A stretch of 64,000 nt of DNA from Omphalotus guepiniiformis (lineage: Eukaryota; Basidiomycota; Agaricomycetes; Agaricales; Omphalotaceae). Numbering within the stretch: the first letter of the stretch is position 1; each line of letters begins with the position of its first letter. The position numbers and the translations under genes were made by a program. The DNA is taken from NCBI GenBank assembly GCA_028554645.1, contig JAQOOI010000029.1:62001-126000 (forward strand). Reading direction: 5' to 3'. Below are positions 24,207 through 36,486 of the stretch, in pieces. The notes beneath the pieces are model-generated. The model ran no database searches, was not told the DNA's origin, and saw only the letters and a program-made list of their open reading frames with translations.

Positions 24207-26940
24207 ATGAGTACCCAAGAAATCTCTGCAAATTCTGAATCGTTTGCCTCTCCTGCTTCTGTTTTCAGCACCGATTCGGACAAAGTCGAAATGAATAACG
24301 CAAAAGCTGTCGGCCTGGCTAGTGTGCAGTTGTGTAAGGGACGACGTCGTATGCTAGACCTTGTCAATCGTCTTCATAGTACCGGGCGAGTCTAGGCTTC
24401 TTATCACTGTCTATTGCTAGCTCGTATCTTCACTACAGATACGTTATCTAGAGTTCAAATTGACATCGACTTGCCTCAGATCGCGGTCATAGGAAATCAA
24501 AGCGCCGGAAAGTCATCTCTCATTGAATCTATTTCCGGCATTACTCTGCCTCGAGCTTCTGGTACCTGCACTAGGTATGATATCCTGCGTTCTACCGGAA
24601 GCTACTTTTGAGTTCATTTTCGTTTTGTACATACTAGGTGCCCGACAGAATGTCGCCTATCCTACTCCTCCGATCCATGGAAGTGTTTTGTTTCACTACG
24701 GACGATGACCGATAGCAAAGCAAACAATTGGTCAAGCACGTAATGAACCGTTCGGCGATGTCATCTACGACAAAGCTCACGTCGAAGACCGGATTAGGAG
24801 AGCTCAGCGAGCGATTCTCAATTCTCATTTGCCTAGAAGTCAGTATCTGACTGGTGTGGATTAGGATCGATGATGGGAACAGCAGCACGTTCTCGACGAA
24901 CTGCGTTTCTTTGCAAATTAGTGGACCGGATGTTGCTGATCTCTCTGATCTTTCATTCTGCGACTTGCCTGGTGAGCGAAAAGGGTTCTGAATTTGAACT
25001 TCGTTATCTTTTACTCACTGAGGTCAACTTATTCAGGTCTGATTCGATCGACGTCTGGTAAGGAAGGGACGTCTGGAGATATAGAATTGATTGAAAGACT
25101 CGTCGAGTCGTACATCAACAAACCAAGCTGCATAATCCTTCTCACTGTTTCCTGCGAAAGTACGGTCCTTTGCTCTTTTTATTCTGTCTGCTTCTTTTCA
25201 CGCATATACCCTTCATACCAGCCGACTTTCAAAACCAAGGAGCGCTCCAGCTGGCGAGGAAATTCGATCGAAGCGGAGATCGCACAGTCGGTGTCCTCAC
25301 CAAACCCGATCGAATCTCCGCGGGCGATGAAGGTGATTGGGTTGGGTTCATCCGAAACGAAACTCAACCCTTGATGAATAACTGGTTTTGCGTCAAACAA
25401 CCTAACTCTGTCGATCTGAAAGCTGGTATCACCTGGACTGAAGCGCGAACCAAGGAAAATGAATATTTCTCGATGACACCGCCGTGGTCGGAATTGGGGT
25501 CTATGTATCAAAAGTATCAACGAACGTCGAATTTGGTGGAGAGGTTGAGCAGTATTTTGTCGGTTCTGATCTCAAAAAGGTGTGTGAAGCGTTTATGAAT
25601 AGTGATCGTGACCAAATACTTGACATGTATCGTGTCACTAGGCTTCCAGAGATTCACAATGAGCTAGATGCTGTTATTCAGGAGACCCGCTTGCAGTTGA
25701 ATGAGCTGCCGAAGGAGCCCTCGAAGGATCCTCTCGGTGACATCTCCGCGATGATTCATGGATTCACGACTAACCTCGCAAGACACATTGAAGGAATTCC
25801 ACAGAAGAGCGGCTTATTGCAAACAATTCGACCTGCCCAACAACGCTTCAGGAGACAAATCCGGCTCACAGCTCCGAGATTCAGGCCGTATGAGAGGCGC
25901 TATGCGAATAAAAAGTCTTTTCCCACAGCGGACTTTCTCGAGCATGAGGAAGAGGATGCTGACGACTCAGAGGGCGACATCAGTGACGACGACGAGGAAA
26001 TGTCATGCCAGGATGGTTCTTCAGAAGCGACTCAGAAGGCCGTCTACATTGACGAGGTAATGACTCGAGCGCTCGAGTAAGTGGCACAGATATCTCTCCC
26101 CGAAAACCCCTGGTCTCATCCCTGATTGACTAGAGCCCGCACTCGAGAACTTCCGGAGAATTATTCCTATGTTCCTTCATTGCTGAGATTACCAGTCAGT
26201 GGCACAAGCCAACGGAGAGACTGTGCAATACTGTCTACAGACTGACTTCAGAATTTGTACTGAACCTTGTATCTGAGCATTCCGCTCACTTCGGTCTGGG
26301 TTTGCTTGAGCGTCAAGTCAGGTAAGATTGGTAGCTATGATGTGAATGCACGATTTGAACGCTGACGCATTCTACGTTCAAGGTTGATTCTTCAAGAATA
26401 CTTGAAGCAGAAATTCCGAGAGACAGAGATGAGCTTAAAGTGGTTGGTATCCCTCGAAGACCGTCCCTTCACTCTTAATGCCCATTATCTCTCCGATTAC
26501 AAGGCCAAGTTTATGAAGTTTTATAAAGCTGCTCGAGGCCACGAGAATCTTAGCACCGACACTCTCAAGCGACTTCAAATCTATCCAAAACGATCCAGCC
26601 CGGCCCCTTCCGGTACTAGCAATAGTATAGCGACAGCGCTGTCTGCGATCGCTGAACTAGGCGTTCGAGCAGTGGATCTCATAAAATTACTCCCTCCGGA
26701 CGAGATGGAACCAGCACTCAATATCATGGCAGACGTTCAAGGTCACTTCCAAGGTAACAAAGCTGTTCTCTGTCCAAATATTACTATGTGCGCTAATGGT
26801 TTTGATAGTGGCCTACAAACGCTTTGTGGACATTGTCCCGCTTGCTATCGATCACGAGCTTGTGCGGGGTTTGCAAGACGACATCCTGTCGGTAATATAC
26901 TCCGGATTGCGTATTCATGAGAAGGATGGAATGCGGATCG
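24207..26940 (+). pseudogene. Dynamin-superfamily GTPase, frameshifted and 3'-truncated
   Basis: Dynamin-like large GTPases sever or remodel membranes. The start is MSTQEISANSES; then G1 GNQSAGKSS, the switch block [11 protein letters not shown]3 DLPG, G4 TKPD, a middle domain (LPEIHNELDAVIQETR), an acidic linker, and a GTPase-effector-domain piece FVDIVPLAIDHELVRGL. GT-AG introns can be placed at about 24595, 24975, 25160, 25580, 26080, 26322 and 26750. Three breaks have no intron solution: near 24700-24725 (between FVSLR and IGQARNEPFG), near 24860 (between LTGVD and DDGNSSTF), and near 26175 (between ENYSYV and IAEITSQW). The first intron also lacks a frame-correct solution that matches the family. 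The 3' end runs into an unrelated repeat at 26942, so the effector domain is incomplete. Confidence 0.85.
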
Positions 26941-26941
26941 T

Positions 26942-27090
26942 ACACTTCCTATTACACCGCCGGTTTCGCATTTGTATTTGCGCTCCAAGGCAGCAGCCCC
27001 ATCCTACACGTCCGAGTAGTATCTGCGCAAACATTGTTTTTGAACGAAATGCACCACGGCGCCTGCAGCGGAGAAAACGCCTGCGACGGG
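26942..27090. repeat. Diverged repeat, copy 2 (pair with 22735-22905)
   Basis: It is homologous to 22735-22905. On the minus strand it encodes a degenerate match (VFSAAGAVVHFVQKQCLRRY, then a stop) to the middle of the hypothetical frame at 22364-23035. It marks the point where the dynamin-like coding sequence is lost. Confidence 0.65.
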
Positions 27091-27379
27091 TTTTCCCTGA
27101 TTCTGGTGTCTACCGTTCTCGAAGGACCCTTTCAGACTCTACCAGAGGATAGGAAGCCATGTCTGAAGTTGGAAAAGGTCCACGACACGTAGTCGTCCTC
27201 CAATATGTACAGCGACTCTCGTCGAATCCTGCAACGCAGTGACTGAGGAGATGCGAACAGGGTCAAAGGGTTTGGTAGGGTAACGTTCGGGGCCGTCCAA
27301 GCTTGGACCCAGGAGTTGGAGGAAGAAAATGGGCCGCAGAGCAAGTCACTATCTCGGCCGCATACACTTGACTTCAACA
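27091..27379. other. Intergenic, 3' side of SET gene
   Basis: No gene or repeat is recognisable. It lies between two convergent 3' ends. Confidence 0.4.
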
Positions 27380-29323
27380 CTACCCACTCATCAACATCTC
27401 TCGCACACCTTCCCAAACAGCCTCACAACTATCCAAAATAGAAATCTCCGTCAGGGCTTGTACCATCGCAAACCTCGTTCTATGTCTATTCGGTGGTAAT
27501 TCCTATATGTACAAACGATGATTAGACACATTCACCCATAGGACAATTTGTTTAGGGGGACTTACATCTAAAAAGTCGCCCAAACTTTTATCGGGAGGTA
27601 ATGAAGGTCCTATATGTCCTCTTCGATCTCGACATAACGAAAGAATCGTAGATGCCGTTCGTTGCACGAGTGTGCGTACGCGGACCAAATCATCGTCATC
27701 TTCCTCCATCTTATAATCCTCTCCTCCTCCTTCCATACATTCTTCCAGCCGAGTCTGGTATTCCACCATCTGGTTCAAAACCACACGTAATTTTGTGGAA
27801 TGACCATCGACTCCCACCAGCGCGCAATGAAGAGCAGAAACGAATATCCAAAGCTGACGAGAAACTCTCCCTTCACAATTGATACAAAACATCTCTGGAC
27901 GTCCCATCAGCGATTCGAGCGCCGGGTTAAACACCATTTGCGATTCCGCGAAAGAGCCTTCGGGGTCGTCGAGATACGAGGAAATCTCATCCCACGAGCG
28001 TATAATCGACTTTGCCAACTCCCTCACGGACGAACCGTCCGATTCGCCGGACAGGAAGTCGACAAGTTCGTCGAATCTCCATGTAATTTTGTCGTTCTCG
28101 TTAACGTCTAGTGTGAATCCGTATTGAGCGAGTAGCTGGGCGTTGCTTAGTGTCTCGCCGTAGGTGTTGAAGACCTCGGATTGAGGGGGGATGAATATAT
28201 TTGATACCATCTCGTAGTAGTCTTCTGAGGTCGAATCAATGTCATTAATATGACTGGAGGAAGCTTGGATATCGGCTTCAGGTTCACGGTCGTGCGGGCA
28301 TTGTTGGAAGGAACCGCATTCGGGACATACTTGGAATTCGCTCTATGAAAGGTTCAGCGGCGGAAGTCGAGAAGTGGAGAAGGGTTAGTACCTCGAGGTG
28401 CACATGATGATCGTAGGTGTGGTTGAATCTGCGATAGAGGAAGACATGCAAAACCACACGTAGCGGTACAAAGATGAGTACGTACGCATCAGCGATAGAA
28501 ACCATAGATAACCCATGATATGCGTCGACCATAAACGCTCTTGAAGATACCAAAGCATACGATCGATAAAAACCACGAAGCGTTGGTGTCTCCGTTCCTC
28601 TACCCTCTCGAGCGAAATACTGCGAGAAAGTCGGTACGACAGTGTCATGATAAAAGGTTTGAATCTCAGTCTACTTTGTACACAGTGTCAACAAGTCGTA
28701 TCGGGCCTAGCAAGTAAGAAAAACTCACCAGTAAATCACCCTCCAACCCAGGTGCAGAAAGAATCCTATCAACTTCCGTACCCTTTAAATAGCTCATCGC
28801 GGTAATTCCATCCTGCGAGACTTGGTCATCATCATCATCATCTTCGAGATTCCAGAAAAGCGGAAGATCGACGATTTGTTCTGGGAAAGATTGGATATAA
28901 CCAAACCACCTCGAGCTACGTCCCTTTGCTCTACAGGTTACATGAGATCAGGAATAGATGACGGGATGAGGGAGTAGAGAAGACCCCTTACATTTCGATA
29001 TACAGAGCTAGTGAGAGCGTCAGCTGAGCTTCGAGTCCGTATGGTGCTGCGTTGAGTATATGCGCTGCAGAGCATGATTTCACGGAGAGTACAGCTGATT
29101 TCGGTATCTTGACCACTGGAAAACGCGTTTGAACGTAATCTGAACAAGAAATTGAAGGATTCGTACGAGTTATTGAAGGATGGATCGTTTCGTTACGAGA
29201 ATAAACAGCTATTCCAGTCTCATCTGGTTTGAGATATACTCTAGGATCGATTTTGAAGTGATGAAATTTACACCAGTCTAGAAGAACGTTGATTTTCGTT
29301 GCAGTGGAGGAGTGGTCGATCAT
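27380..29323 (-). CDS. SET-domain lysine methyltransferase (RKM/Rubisco-LSMT-like class)
   Basis: This is probably an S-adenosylmethionine-dependent protein-lysine methyltransferase. Six exons join in frame (29323-28992, 28930-28729, 28619-28486, 28428-28392, 28342-27566, 27502-27380), giving 1605 nt and 534 aa. The N-terminus (LLDWCKFHHFKIDPRV) and VVKIPKSAVLSV match the start of split-SET proteins of the SETD6/RKM type. The SET core is spread over three exons: SLVSSRAF-type helix and SIADA, then FNHTYDHHVHLE, then ESEFQVCPECGSF, and finally NTYGETLSNAQLLAQYGF, the hallmark NxYG...NAxLLxxYGF block. A 37-nt mini-exon (28428-28392) carries the FNHTYDHHVHLE block. The C-terminal part resembles the Rubisco-LSMT substrate-binding helices and has an acidic stretch (EEDDDDLV). 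All splice sites are GT-AG. The start is the first ATG before the conserved region. Confidence 0.9.
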
Positions 29324-29372
29324 GGTGGAGGCCGCAGGCCTTTGAATGAAACATGAGCAAATAGATGGCTTA

Positions 29373-29388
29373 GGGGGGGGGGGGGGGG
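29373..29388. repeat. 16-G homopolymer upstream of SET gene
   Basis: An uninterrupted run of 16 G lies 50 bp upstream of the SET start codon, on the strand opposite to the gene (a C-run on the coding strand). Such runs can form quadruplexes and are prone to length change. Confidence 0.9.
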
Positions 29389-30042
29389 CACTGCCACAAT
29401 ATGAATTTGCTTCTCTGATCAAGAGGTCCTGGAGGACAGCGAACGACATAAACGACTTCGAGAACGCCGCTGGGTACAAACCTCGTGTCATACAACTCCT
29501 TTACGCAAATGGCAGCACCGCCGTTGACGTCGTTCTTACCTTTGACGGAGTAGGGAGTTCGAGTTGAGCATCGATATTGATTTCAGAATGGATGGGAGAT
29601 ATTGAGTGATTGGAATGAAGATGATGAGGAGGCTTGTGCGGAGGAGAATGCGCTTTGCTTTCTTTCAGTTCTCCTGGGGAGTCGAATATGGATTTATCGT
29701 AACAGTTTTTCTCTCTCTCGATCACTTGTGAGTCCGTTTGTCAATTTCGATATTTTTCTTCTGATTTTGGAGCAGTAATTTATAGCGTGTACTTGGAATG
29801 TAGTTGTATCAAATATTCTTGAAATATCATTTGTCTGCCTTCCTGCGATCAAACTTTTCGAGTCGTCTCATCATGCCACTCGAACAGTCTGAAACGTGTC
29901 CTGATTCTCTATTGCTTAGAAGCTAGCAGTATTATTCATCCACACCAAGGCTTGGGCTTTGTGAGTTTTTTTCGCTGCTTCGTACATTCGGTATCAAAAT
30001 ATGGCAGGCTCACACTTGTAACAGTTCCCCTACCTGATTGCC
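29389..30042. other. Intergenic upstream of SET gene
   Basis: No gene is supported. A 74-codon minus-strand frame (29725-29501) could be part of the SET gene's 5' region or chance. Confidence 0.4.
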
Positions 30043-30514
30043 ATGGATGTGCCCTTTCACGCAGTCTATGGTGATTTTCAGCACGGGAGTGGTGGGATTG
30101 GGCCTACCAAAGTGAAGGGCGTGGTCGATAGTGGAGGTGTACACAACGTTGCCAATGCGAATGATCTTGAAGGTGAATTTGGAATGGGCCTAGTAGAAGG
30201 TGGGTAGGTTTCTCTTCCTTTTTCTAGTGCTCAAGCAATTTCATCTGGGTTCTACAGCGGCTCTTGGACCCTACTCCGTCGACCGATGAATGCTCGGCAG
30301 TATTCATTCAGGGCGTCAAGTTTAGAGCAGAGCAACCCTGCAGCTTCAAACATGAGTTCGACAAACATTCAGCGTGTAAGTGTTATGCGAGTGTATGCCA
30401 TCTTTCCTTGACAGTATCTCCTTATTAATATGCATCCTTCATTATTAGCGGACGATCGATGAATTACGGACGCAGAACCTGACGTCAAGTCAACTTACCT
30501 TCTTCTACCCATGA
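30043..30514 (+). CDS. Possible small 114-aa spliced gene
   Basis: Three exons (30043-30203, 30258-30375, 30449-30514) join in frame with GTAGGT/CTACAG and GTAAGT/TTATTAG introns of 54 and 73 nt. They give MDVPFHAVYGDFQHGSG... ending TSSQLTFFYP. The protein matches nothing I know. Exon 1 is also open on the opposite strand (30190-30027, HSKFTFKIIRIGNVVYTSTI onward), flanked by acceptor- and donor-like sites, and that strand has the more codon-like third-base C/G bias. Only one of the two can be real. A minus-strand exon of an unknown or broken gene is an equal alternative. Confidence 0.3.
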
Positions 30515-31304
30515 TGCGGTCGTGTCCAATATACACGACGATACCCTACATCGAAGTACTCGGGATATGGTAGGACGGCAATGAGATGACATATCAAAGG
30601 TCGATTACTTGTTTTTAACCCAAGAACACCTTCCGCTCTTACATGTGAACGCGTCTAGAACAAAGTGATATACCTTTCATGGGGCGACGGAGAGGTAAGA
30701 ATGGACAATTACCCACAAGAGGTGCAAGTATTTTCACGTCAACGTCAAGTGCAGGGCTCGAAGTGGCAGGTTCTATGAAAGCGGAGTCTTCAAGTTTGTT
30801 CGACACCCTCAAGGGTCACATTGGAGTCTGTTATAGTTCATCTATGATGCCAATTGTTTTGTCTTTACCTTAACAGTTAACAGAGCTCACTGTTTACATC
30901 GCCTTCATGCTACTGGTGATCTACGCCACCACATATCCAAGCCGAGCTGTGCGCAATTACGTGCTTGAAACAATGATCTGTCAATGAACTACCCACTCCG
31001 CCAAGATGAATACCCCAGCAGACCCTGCTCAAGGTCCGATGCACTCAATTGAATCGACATCTATGGATAACCGTACCGCTGGCTGCTCAATTGCTCCTTA
31101 TTATTAAACGCCGCTCAATACGGACGTTCTGCAAAGAATATCTTGCCAGCATGAGGAGCGCTTTCAAGTATCAAGACAGGAGCTCTTGATTTATGTTCCC
31201 GTTTTAGTTTTCGGGATGACATAGGTACCGACCTCTCCATTCTATCAAGTTGGCCGAGATCTAACTCAATAAGTTGTAGAGGCATATTTGCGGTACCCCA
31301 TACC
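30515..31304. other. Intergenic upstream of tyrosinase
   Basis: No supported gene; only short frames. Confidence 0.4.
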
Positions 31305-31316
31305 ATTTAAAAGGGC
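31305..31316 (+). promoter_or_regulatory. TATA-like box of tyrosinase gene
   Basis: ATTTAAAAGGG lies about 80 bp before the start codon, at the distance expected for a fungal TATA element plus a short leader. Confidence 0.45.
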
Positions 31317-31389
31317 AACAGCTGCAGCAAGAGAAATCAGCTCCCATCGAGTTCTTCATCTGTTTTCATCTAATCGCCTCAAACCCAAC

Positions 31390-33668
31390 ATGTCTCGTTT
31401 TGTCATTACTGGTGCAAAAGGTGGCTCTTCCGCTGGCGCCGCTGCCCCGAATCGTCTCGAAATCAACGACTTTGTCAAGGTCGAGGATCAGTTCTCGCTC
31501 TACGTCCAGGCGCTGCGTAAGTCCCCGTGCATGCAATAGTACAACCCCCACCTGACACATGGCACCCGACAGAGTCTATCTATTCGAACAAAAGCCAAAG
31601 CGAAATAGATTCATTCTTCCAGATCGGTGGGATTCACGGCCTGCCCTACGTCTCGTGGGACGGGTCCGGTGAAGCCCCCGTTGACCCCGATGCTTGGGAA
31701 GGGTACTGCACCCATGGAAATGTCCTGTTCCCGACTTTCCACCGCCCCTACGTTGCTCTCATTGAGGTAAAAATATCTCTCTTCTTTAATTGCCTAAACG
31801 CACAGTACTAACTCGTTTATCAATCCCCCCCGCCTCCCCCAGCAAGTCATCCAGAATGAAGCCATCAAGATTGCATCAAAGTACACTGTTGACGCTGCGC
31901 GCTTCCAGAATGCGGCCTTGAATCTCCGTCAGCCGTACTGGGACTGGGCTCACAATGCCGTCCCTCCTGCAGAGGTGATCTCCCTCGACAAGGTCACAAT
32001 CACCGTTGCGGATGGGAAGAAGGTATCAGTTGATAACCCCCTCAGGAGGTACACATTCCACCCTATCGATCCGTCGTTCCCGAGCCCGTACAGTCACTGG
32101 AAGACGACTTTGAGGCATCCCAGGGGAACCGGTGCGAATGCGACAGAAAATATCAACGAGCTGAGAAGGTAATTGTCTTATTACCCATGTCTACGCATGT
32201 TACCCAGGTCTTGCTCATTCCTTTCAATTTGTAGCACACTTCGAAGCGTACAGAATCAGCTCACCACTAACACCTTCAACCTGCTCACCCGTGTTCATAC
32301 CTGGCCTGCTTTCAGTAACCACACCCCTGGTGATGGTGGAAGTTCCAGCAACAGTTTGGAAGCTATTCATGATGGTGTTCACGTCGACGTCGGAGGGAAT
32401 GGACAGATGTCTGATCCTTCGGTTGCAGGTGAGCCAACGTTTCATTTGTTCTTAGCAGTCACTCATCTGTTCGTTCCTAGGATTTGACCCAATTTTCTTT
32501 ATGCACCATGCTCAGGTTGACCGTCTGCTTGCTCTCTGGTCAGCTTTGAACCCCGGCGTATGGGTTACCCCTGGCCCAGCGGAAGGCGGATCGTGGACTA
32601 TCCCAGCTGACGCTACTGTGGACGAGAACACCAGTGAGTATTCTGGATATCATATGTGAGGAACGTACTGAATAGGTTGTCATCAGATCTTACGCCATTC
32701 TGGAACACTCAGTCTTCCTACTGGATTTCGTCCAGCGTCCCGGACACGTCTAAGTTCGGCTACACCTATCCTGAATTCAACAATCTCGACATGGGAAACC
32801 CAGACGCTGTAAAAGCAGCAATTGCGAAGGCTGTGAATGATCTCTATGGTGGTCCCGTATTCAGGAATATCCCTACCAACTTCCTGAGTCGACCGTCGAA
32901 TGTCACAGCTGCATCAGCATCTGAACCCACCGCTGGCACCGCCACTAGATCTCTTCCCTCGAACACCGGATCTAGCGGTGCGTCTACCACTCACGAAAGT
33001 ACTGGTGGCGTTCAGGTGCAGCTCGCCCAAGCATCTACCGATCAACAGGCAGCAGGTCTCTGGGAGTGGACTGCTCGCGTTCGAGTGAAGAAATACGAAG
33101 TAGGAGGTAGCTTTACCGTCCTTTTCTTCCTTGGAGAGGTCCCGCAGGATCCGGAACAGTGGCGCACTAGTTCCAACTTTGTCGGCGCTCATCATGCATT
33201 CGTGAACAGGTGCGTGAATTCAATTGTTCATGACCCCACTTGGAAGATTCGTTATGCTGAATCAAAATTATATTCTTGCAGTTCCGCTAATCGGTGTGCC
33301 AACTGTCGTCGACAGAGGGATATTGAACTCGAAGGATTCGTACATCTCAATGACGGGATTGCGAGGCTTTCAGGGCTTCATTCGCTTCAACCTAACGTTG
33401 TTGAACCTTACCTTAAGGAAAAACTCCACTGGCGTGTCATCAAAGTTAGTGGCATCATTCGCAGTAAATTGACTATGACTGAACACTGATCTAGGTCTCT
33501 GGAGACGTCGTCGCTACTCCTGAAGTCTCGTCCCTTGAAGTTACTGTTGTCGCTACGCGACTCACTCTTCCTCCTGGCGGAATGTTCCCTGAGCCTAGCG
33601 AGACGCAACATCATCATGGAATCACGTTTGGACGTGCGGGTGGTTCACGTCATGCGCCTGCGGCCTGA
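31390..33668 (+). CDS. Tyrosinase (polyphenol oxidase), mushroom type, intact
   Basis: This type-3 copper enzyme hydroxylates monophenols and oxidises o-diphenols to quinones, the first steps to melanin and browning. Eight exons (31390-31516, 31573-31766, 31843-32168, 32235-32428, 32481-32633, 32687-33209, 33282-33444, 33495-33668) total 1854 nt, 617 aa, all GT-AG. CuA ligands are the His in [13 protein letters not shown], the His in [11 protein letters not shown] and the His in FHRPY; the Cys two residues before the second His is the one that forms a thioether in mushroom tyrosinases. CuB ligands are seen in [16 protein letters not shown] sequence and [19 protein letters not shown] linker rich in Ser and Thr (about residues 390-440) leads to the C-terminal lid domain ([19 protein letters not shown] onward), which keeps the enzyme latent until cleaved. 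No signal peptide is present, as usual for this cytosolic fungal class. Confidence 0.97.
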
Positions 33669-33913
33669 ATAAAACGCCTTTCCCGCTTTGCAATGCGTAA
33701 TTCAGAAGTGTAATTTTCTTCAGTTGTACTATCATGTATTAGCACCTTGTTAGTAAGGTTGATGTTCAAATTCAAATCTTGTGACCCAAGTACTGTATCA
33801 CCGGGCCAGATGTACTTGAGTCTTTCTTCGGATCCGCTTGTCCACTGTTCATCAGTGTTTTAGTCTCAGACATGTCTACTTAGGTACACCTACCCTCTTT
33901 CAACAACTTCAAC
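33669..33913. other. Spacer between tyrosinase and its C-terminal copy
   Basis: This 245-bp spacer holds the tyrosinase terminator and the promoter of the next unit. No distinct motif is seen. Confidence 0.4.
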
Positions 33914-34191
33914 ATGAGCAACATCGCGATGAATGGAAACCACCTCGATGAATCCACCACTGCTCAAGCCAGATCTAATAGCCCATCTACCACCCACAAC
34001 AAGACCGGCGACGCTCATGATCAAGTACAGGCAACAGGTTTCTGGGAGTGGGATGCTCGCATTCGAGTGAATCAATCCGCAGTCGGGGGTCCATTCTCCA
34101 TCATCTTATTCCTCGGCGAGATCCCTCAGGATCCATCATCGTGGTCTACTAACCCCAACTATGTCGGAAGTCATTTTGTATACGTGACCAG

Positions 34192-34252
34192 TGTGAGGGG
34201 CACACGCAATCAGAACCAGAGCAAGGAAACCGAGAGCCAAAAAAGCCCAACA
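34192..34252 (-). repeat. Outer part of split 3' LTR
   Basis: These 61 bp are identical to the start of the intact LTR at 44602. They stop where element X begins. Confidence 0.92.
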
Positions 34253-35286
34253 CTTGGACTGTCAGCCTGCATCACAGGATGCAGGCGGGAACGAATTCAG
34301 TTTTGGCAGCACATCTGTGCATGCAATACAGACAAAACTGTCACTGGACACAATTTAACATAAAATCTGAGAAAATGCTAAACATATATTGAATCAATAC
34401 CAAAATTTTTCATCATTTTTTTTGCTACTAATACTAAAATTATGTTCAAATTATAGTAAATTGTATCAACACAATACCTTCATTTCTCCAACATCAAACA
34501 CAGTTATTTACAGTGAACAGATCTTGAACAAATATCAAAAATCATTTATCATAAATTCCATAAAATCTTATCATTATTTTTGGGAAAAGTGTTTAAAATA
34601 AATATTGAATTTTGGATGCAATTATGTTAATCAAGATCATGATTGTTTCATCATAAAATACAGAGACAAATGGAAAAGGTGTGTGGAAACTATGCTAAAG
34701 CAATTCAAAATCAATTCAGAATAATAGACAGGATATTACTGTGAACTCATGCCCAACAAATGTGAAACTAATGTTAAATGTTTCTAAAGTAACATTCATG
34801 TTTTGCTTGTGCAAATATACTGAAGATATGCTGAACAAATAAGATATATTCAGAGTTAAATACAGAGAGAAATAGAATAGATGTGTGAAAAATATGCTAA
34901 ACCAATTTAAAATTGATTCAGAATAACAGACAGAAAATTACTGTGAACTTATGCTAAACATATGTGAAAGTAATGTTAAATTTCTGATGGTAAAATTTAT
35001 GTTTTGGTTATTCATATATACTAGCTATATGTTGAACAAATAAGAAAACTATGATAAACAGGATCATTTATGTATATAGTCTGTGTATATGGATACAGTT
35101 GTACATTAGGTGAATTCATCTTGCATATCCCATGTGTATACATCCAGGATGCATCTGCATGGACCTAGTAGATGGACACTGATATCTCTGTATACAGAAC
35201 AGAGGGGTTAATATATACAAACTTGTGTACAGAAGGTGTTTCCAAGGTGAGGTATATACAGACAAGGTATACACCCATATAAACTC

Positions 35287-36123
35287 TGTATACACCCTGT
35301 ATACATGTCACCCTGTATACCTGTATACACTCTGTATACACCTGTGTACACCCTGTATACACCCTGTATACACCCTGTATACACCCTGTATGCACTCTGT
35401 ATGCACTCTGTATGCACTCTGTATCCACCCTGTATGCACTCTGTATCCACCCTGTATCCACCCTGTATCCACCCTGTATCCACCCTGTATGCACTCTGTA
35501 TACACTCTGTATGCACCCTGTATGCACCCTGTATGCACCCTGTATGCACTCTGTATACACTCTGTATGCACCCTGTATCCACTCTGTATGCACCCTGTAT
35601 ACATCCTGTATACACTCTGTATCCAGCCTGACCCTGTATACACCCTGTATACACCCTGTATGCACCCTGTATGCACCCTGTATGCACCCTGTATGCACCC
35701 TGTATGCACCCTGTATGCACCCTGTATACACCCTGTATGCATCCTGTATACACCCTGTATGCACCCTGTATACACCCTGTATACACCCTGTATGCACTCT
35801 GTATACACTCTGTATCCAGCCTGACCCTGTATACACCCTGTATACACTCTGTATACAGGATTATACACCCTGTATACACCCTGTATACACCCTGTATACA
35901 CTCTGTATACACCCTGTATGCACTCTGTATACACTCTGTATCCAGCCTGACCCTGTATACACTCTGTATACACCCTGTATGCACTCTGTATGCACTCTGT
36001 ATGCACTCTGTATCCACCCTGTATCCACTCTGTATCCACCCTGTATCCACCCTGTATCCACCCTGTATGCACTCTGTATACACTCTGTATGCACCCTGTA
36101 TACATCCTGTATACACTCTGTAT
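35287..36123. repeat. 11-bp minisatellite array, largest block
   Basis: More than 70 tandem units of 11 bp, consensus YCTGTATNCAC, where Y is C or T and N is mostly A, G or C. The core TGTATACA is a perfect 8-bp palindrome. Because 11 is not a multiple of 3, all six frames stay open for long distances and repeat every 11 residues; these frames are artefacts. Confidence 0.95.
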
Positions 36124-36486
36124 CAGTGTTGTCGTTAATGGTAAGACCTTAAGTTGAAGTTAAGCCTTAAGTCCCCTTAAATTGAGGGGTTAACTTGCAG
36201 GCCAGTTGATGTAGAGCCTTAATTTAACCTTAACATCACATGTGACAATAAATTTTCACTTAGTTTTGTCATTGCTCATAGGACTAACGAAACATTACAG
36301 TACATATTGTGTCTAAATTGAGCTATGGCTGCACAGAGGGCCTTCTCTGGGAGTTTTTTTTCAAAGGAGAGAAACAAAACTGATCACAATATAAGGCATA
36401 CTGCCTTAAATACATCCATCACCACTGGCCAGGTCATATTGCACTTTCTACTGACCACAACTTCTGAGAAATTGACAATGAGTCAG
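36124..36486. mobile_element. 363-bp insert interrupting the minisatellite
   Basis: Unrelated sequence from CAGTGTTGTCGTTAATGG to about GAGTCAGA splits the 11-bp array. The right X copy has no counterpart. The CAGTG start recalls hAT-type ends, but no matching opposite end or 8-bp duplication was found, so its class is open. Confidence 0.5.

Noticed and set aside
35165..36152. Long open frames (up to 302 codons) on both strands encoding YRVYTGCIQG- or CTLYAPCMHP-type repeats
   Set aside because: The 11-bp repeat unit lacks stops in all phases, so six overlapping frames are open. They have no start context, no domain and no unique sequence.
36124..36486. hAT-type element starting CAGTG
   Set aside because: No matching opposite terminus and no 8-bp target duplication were found.
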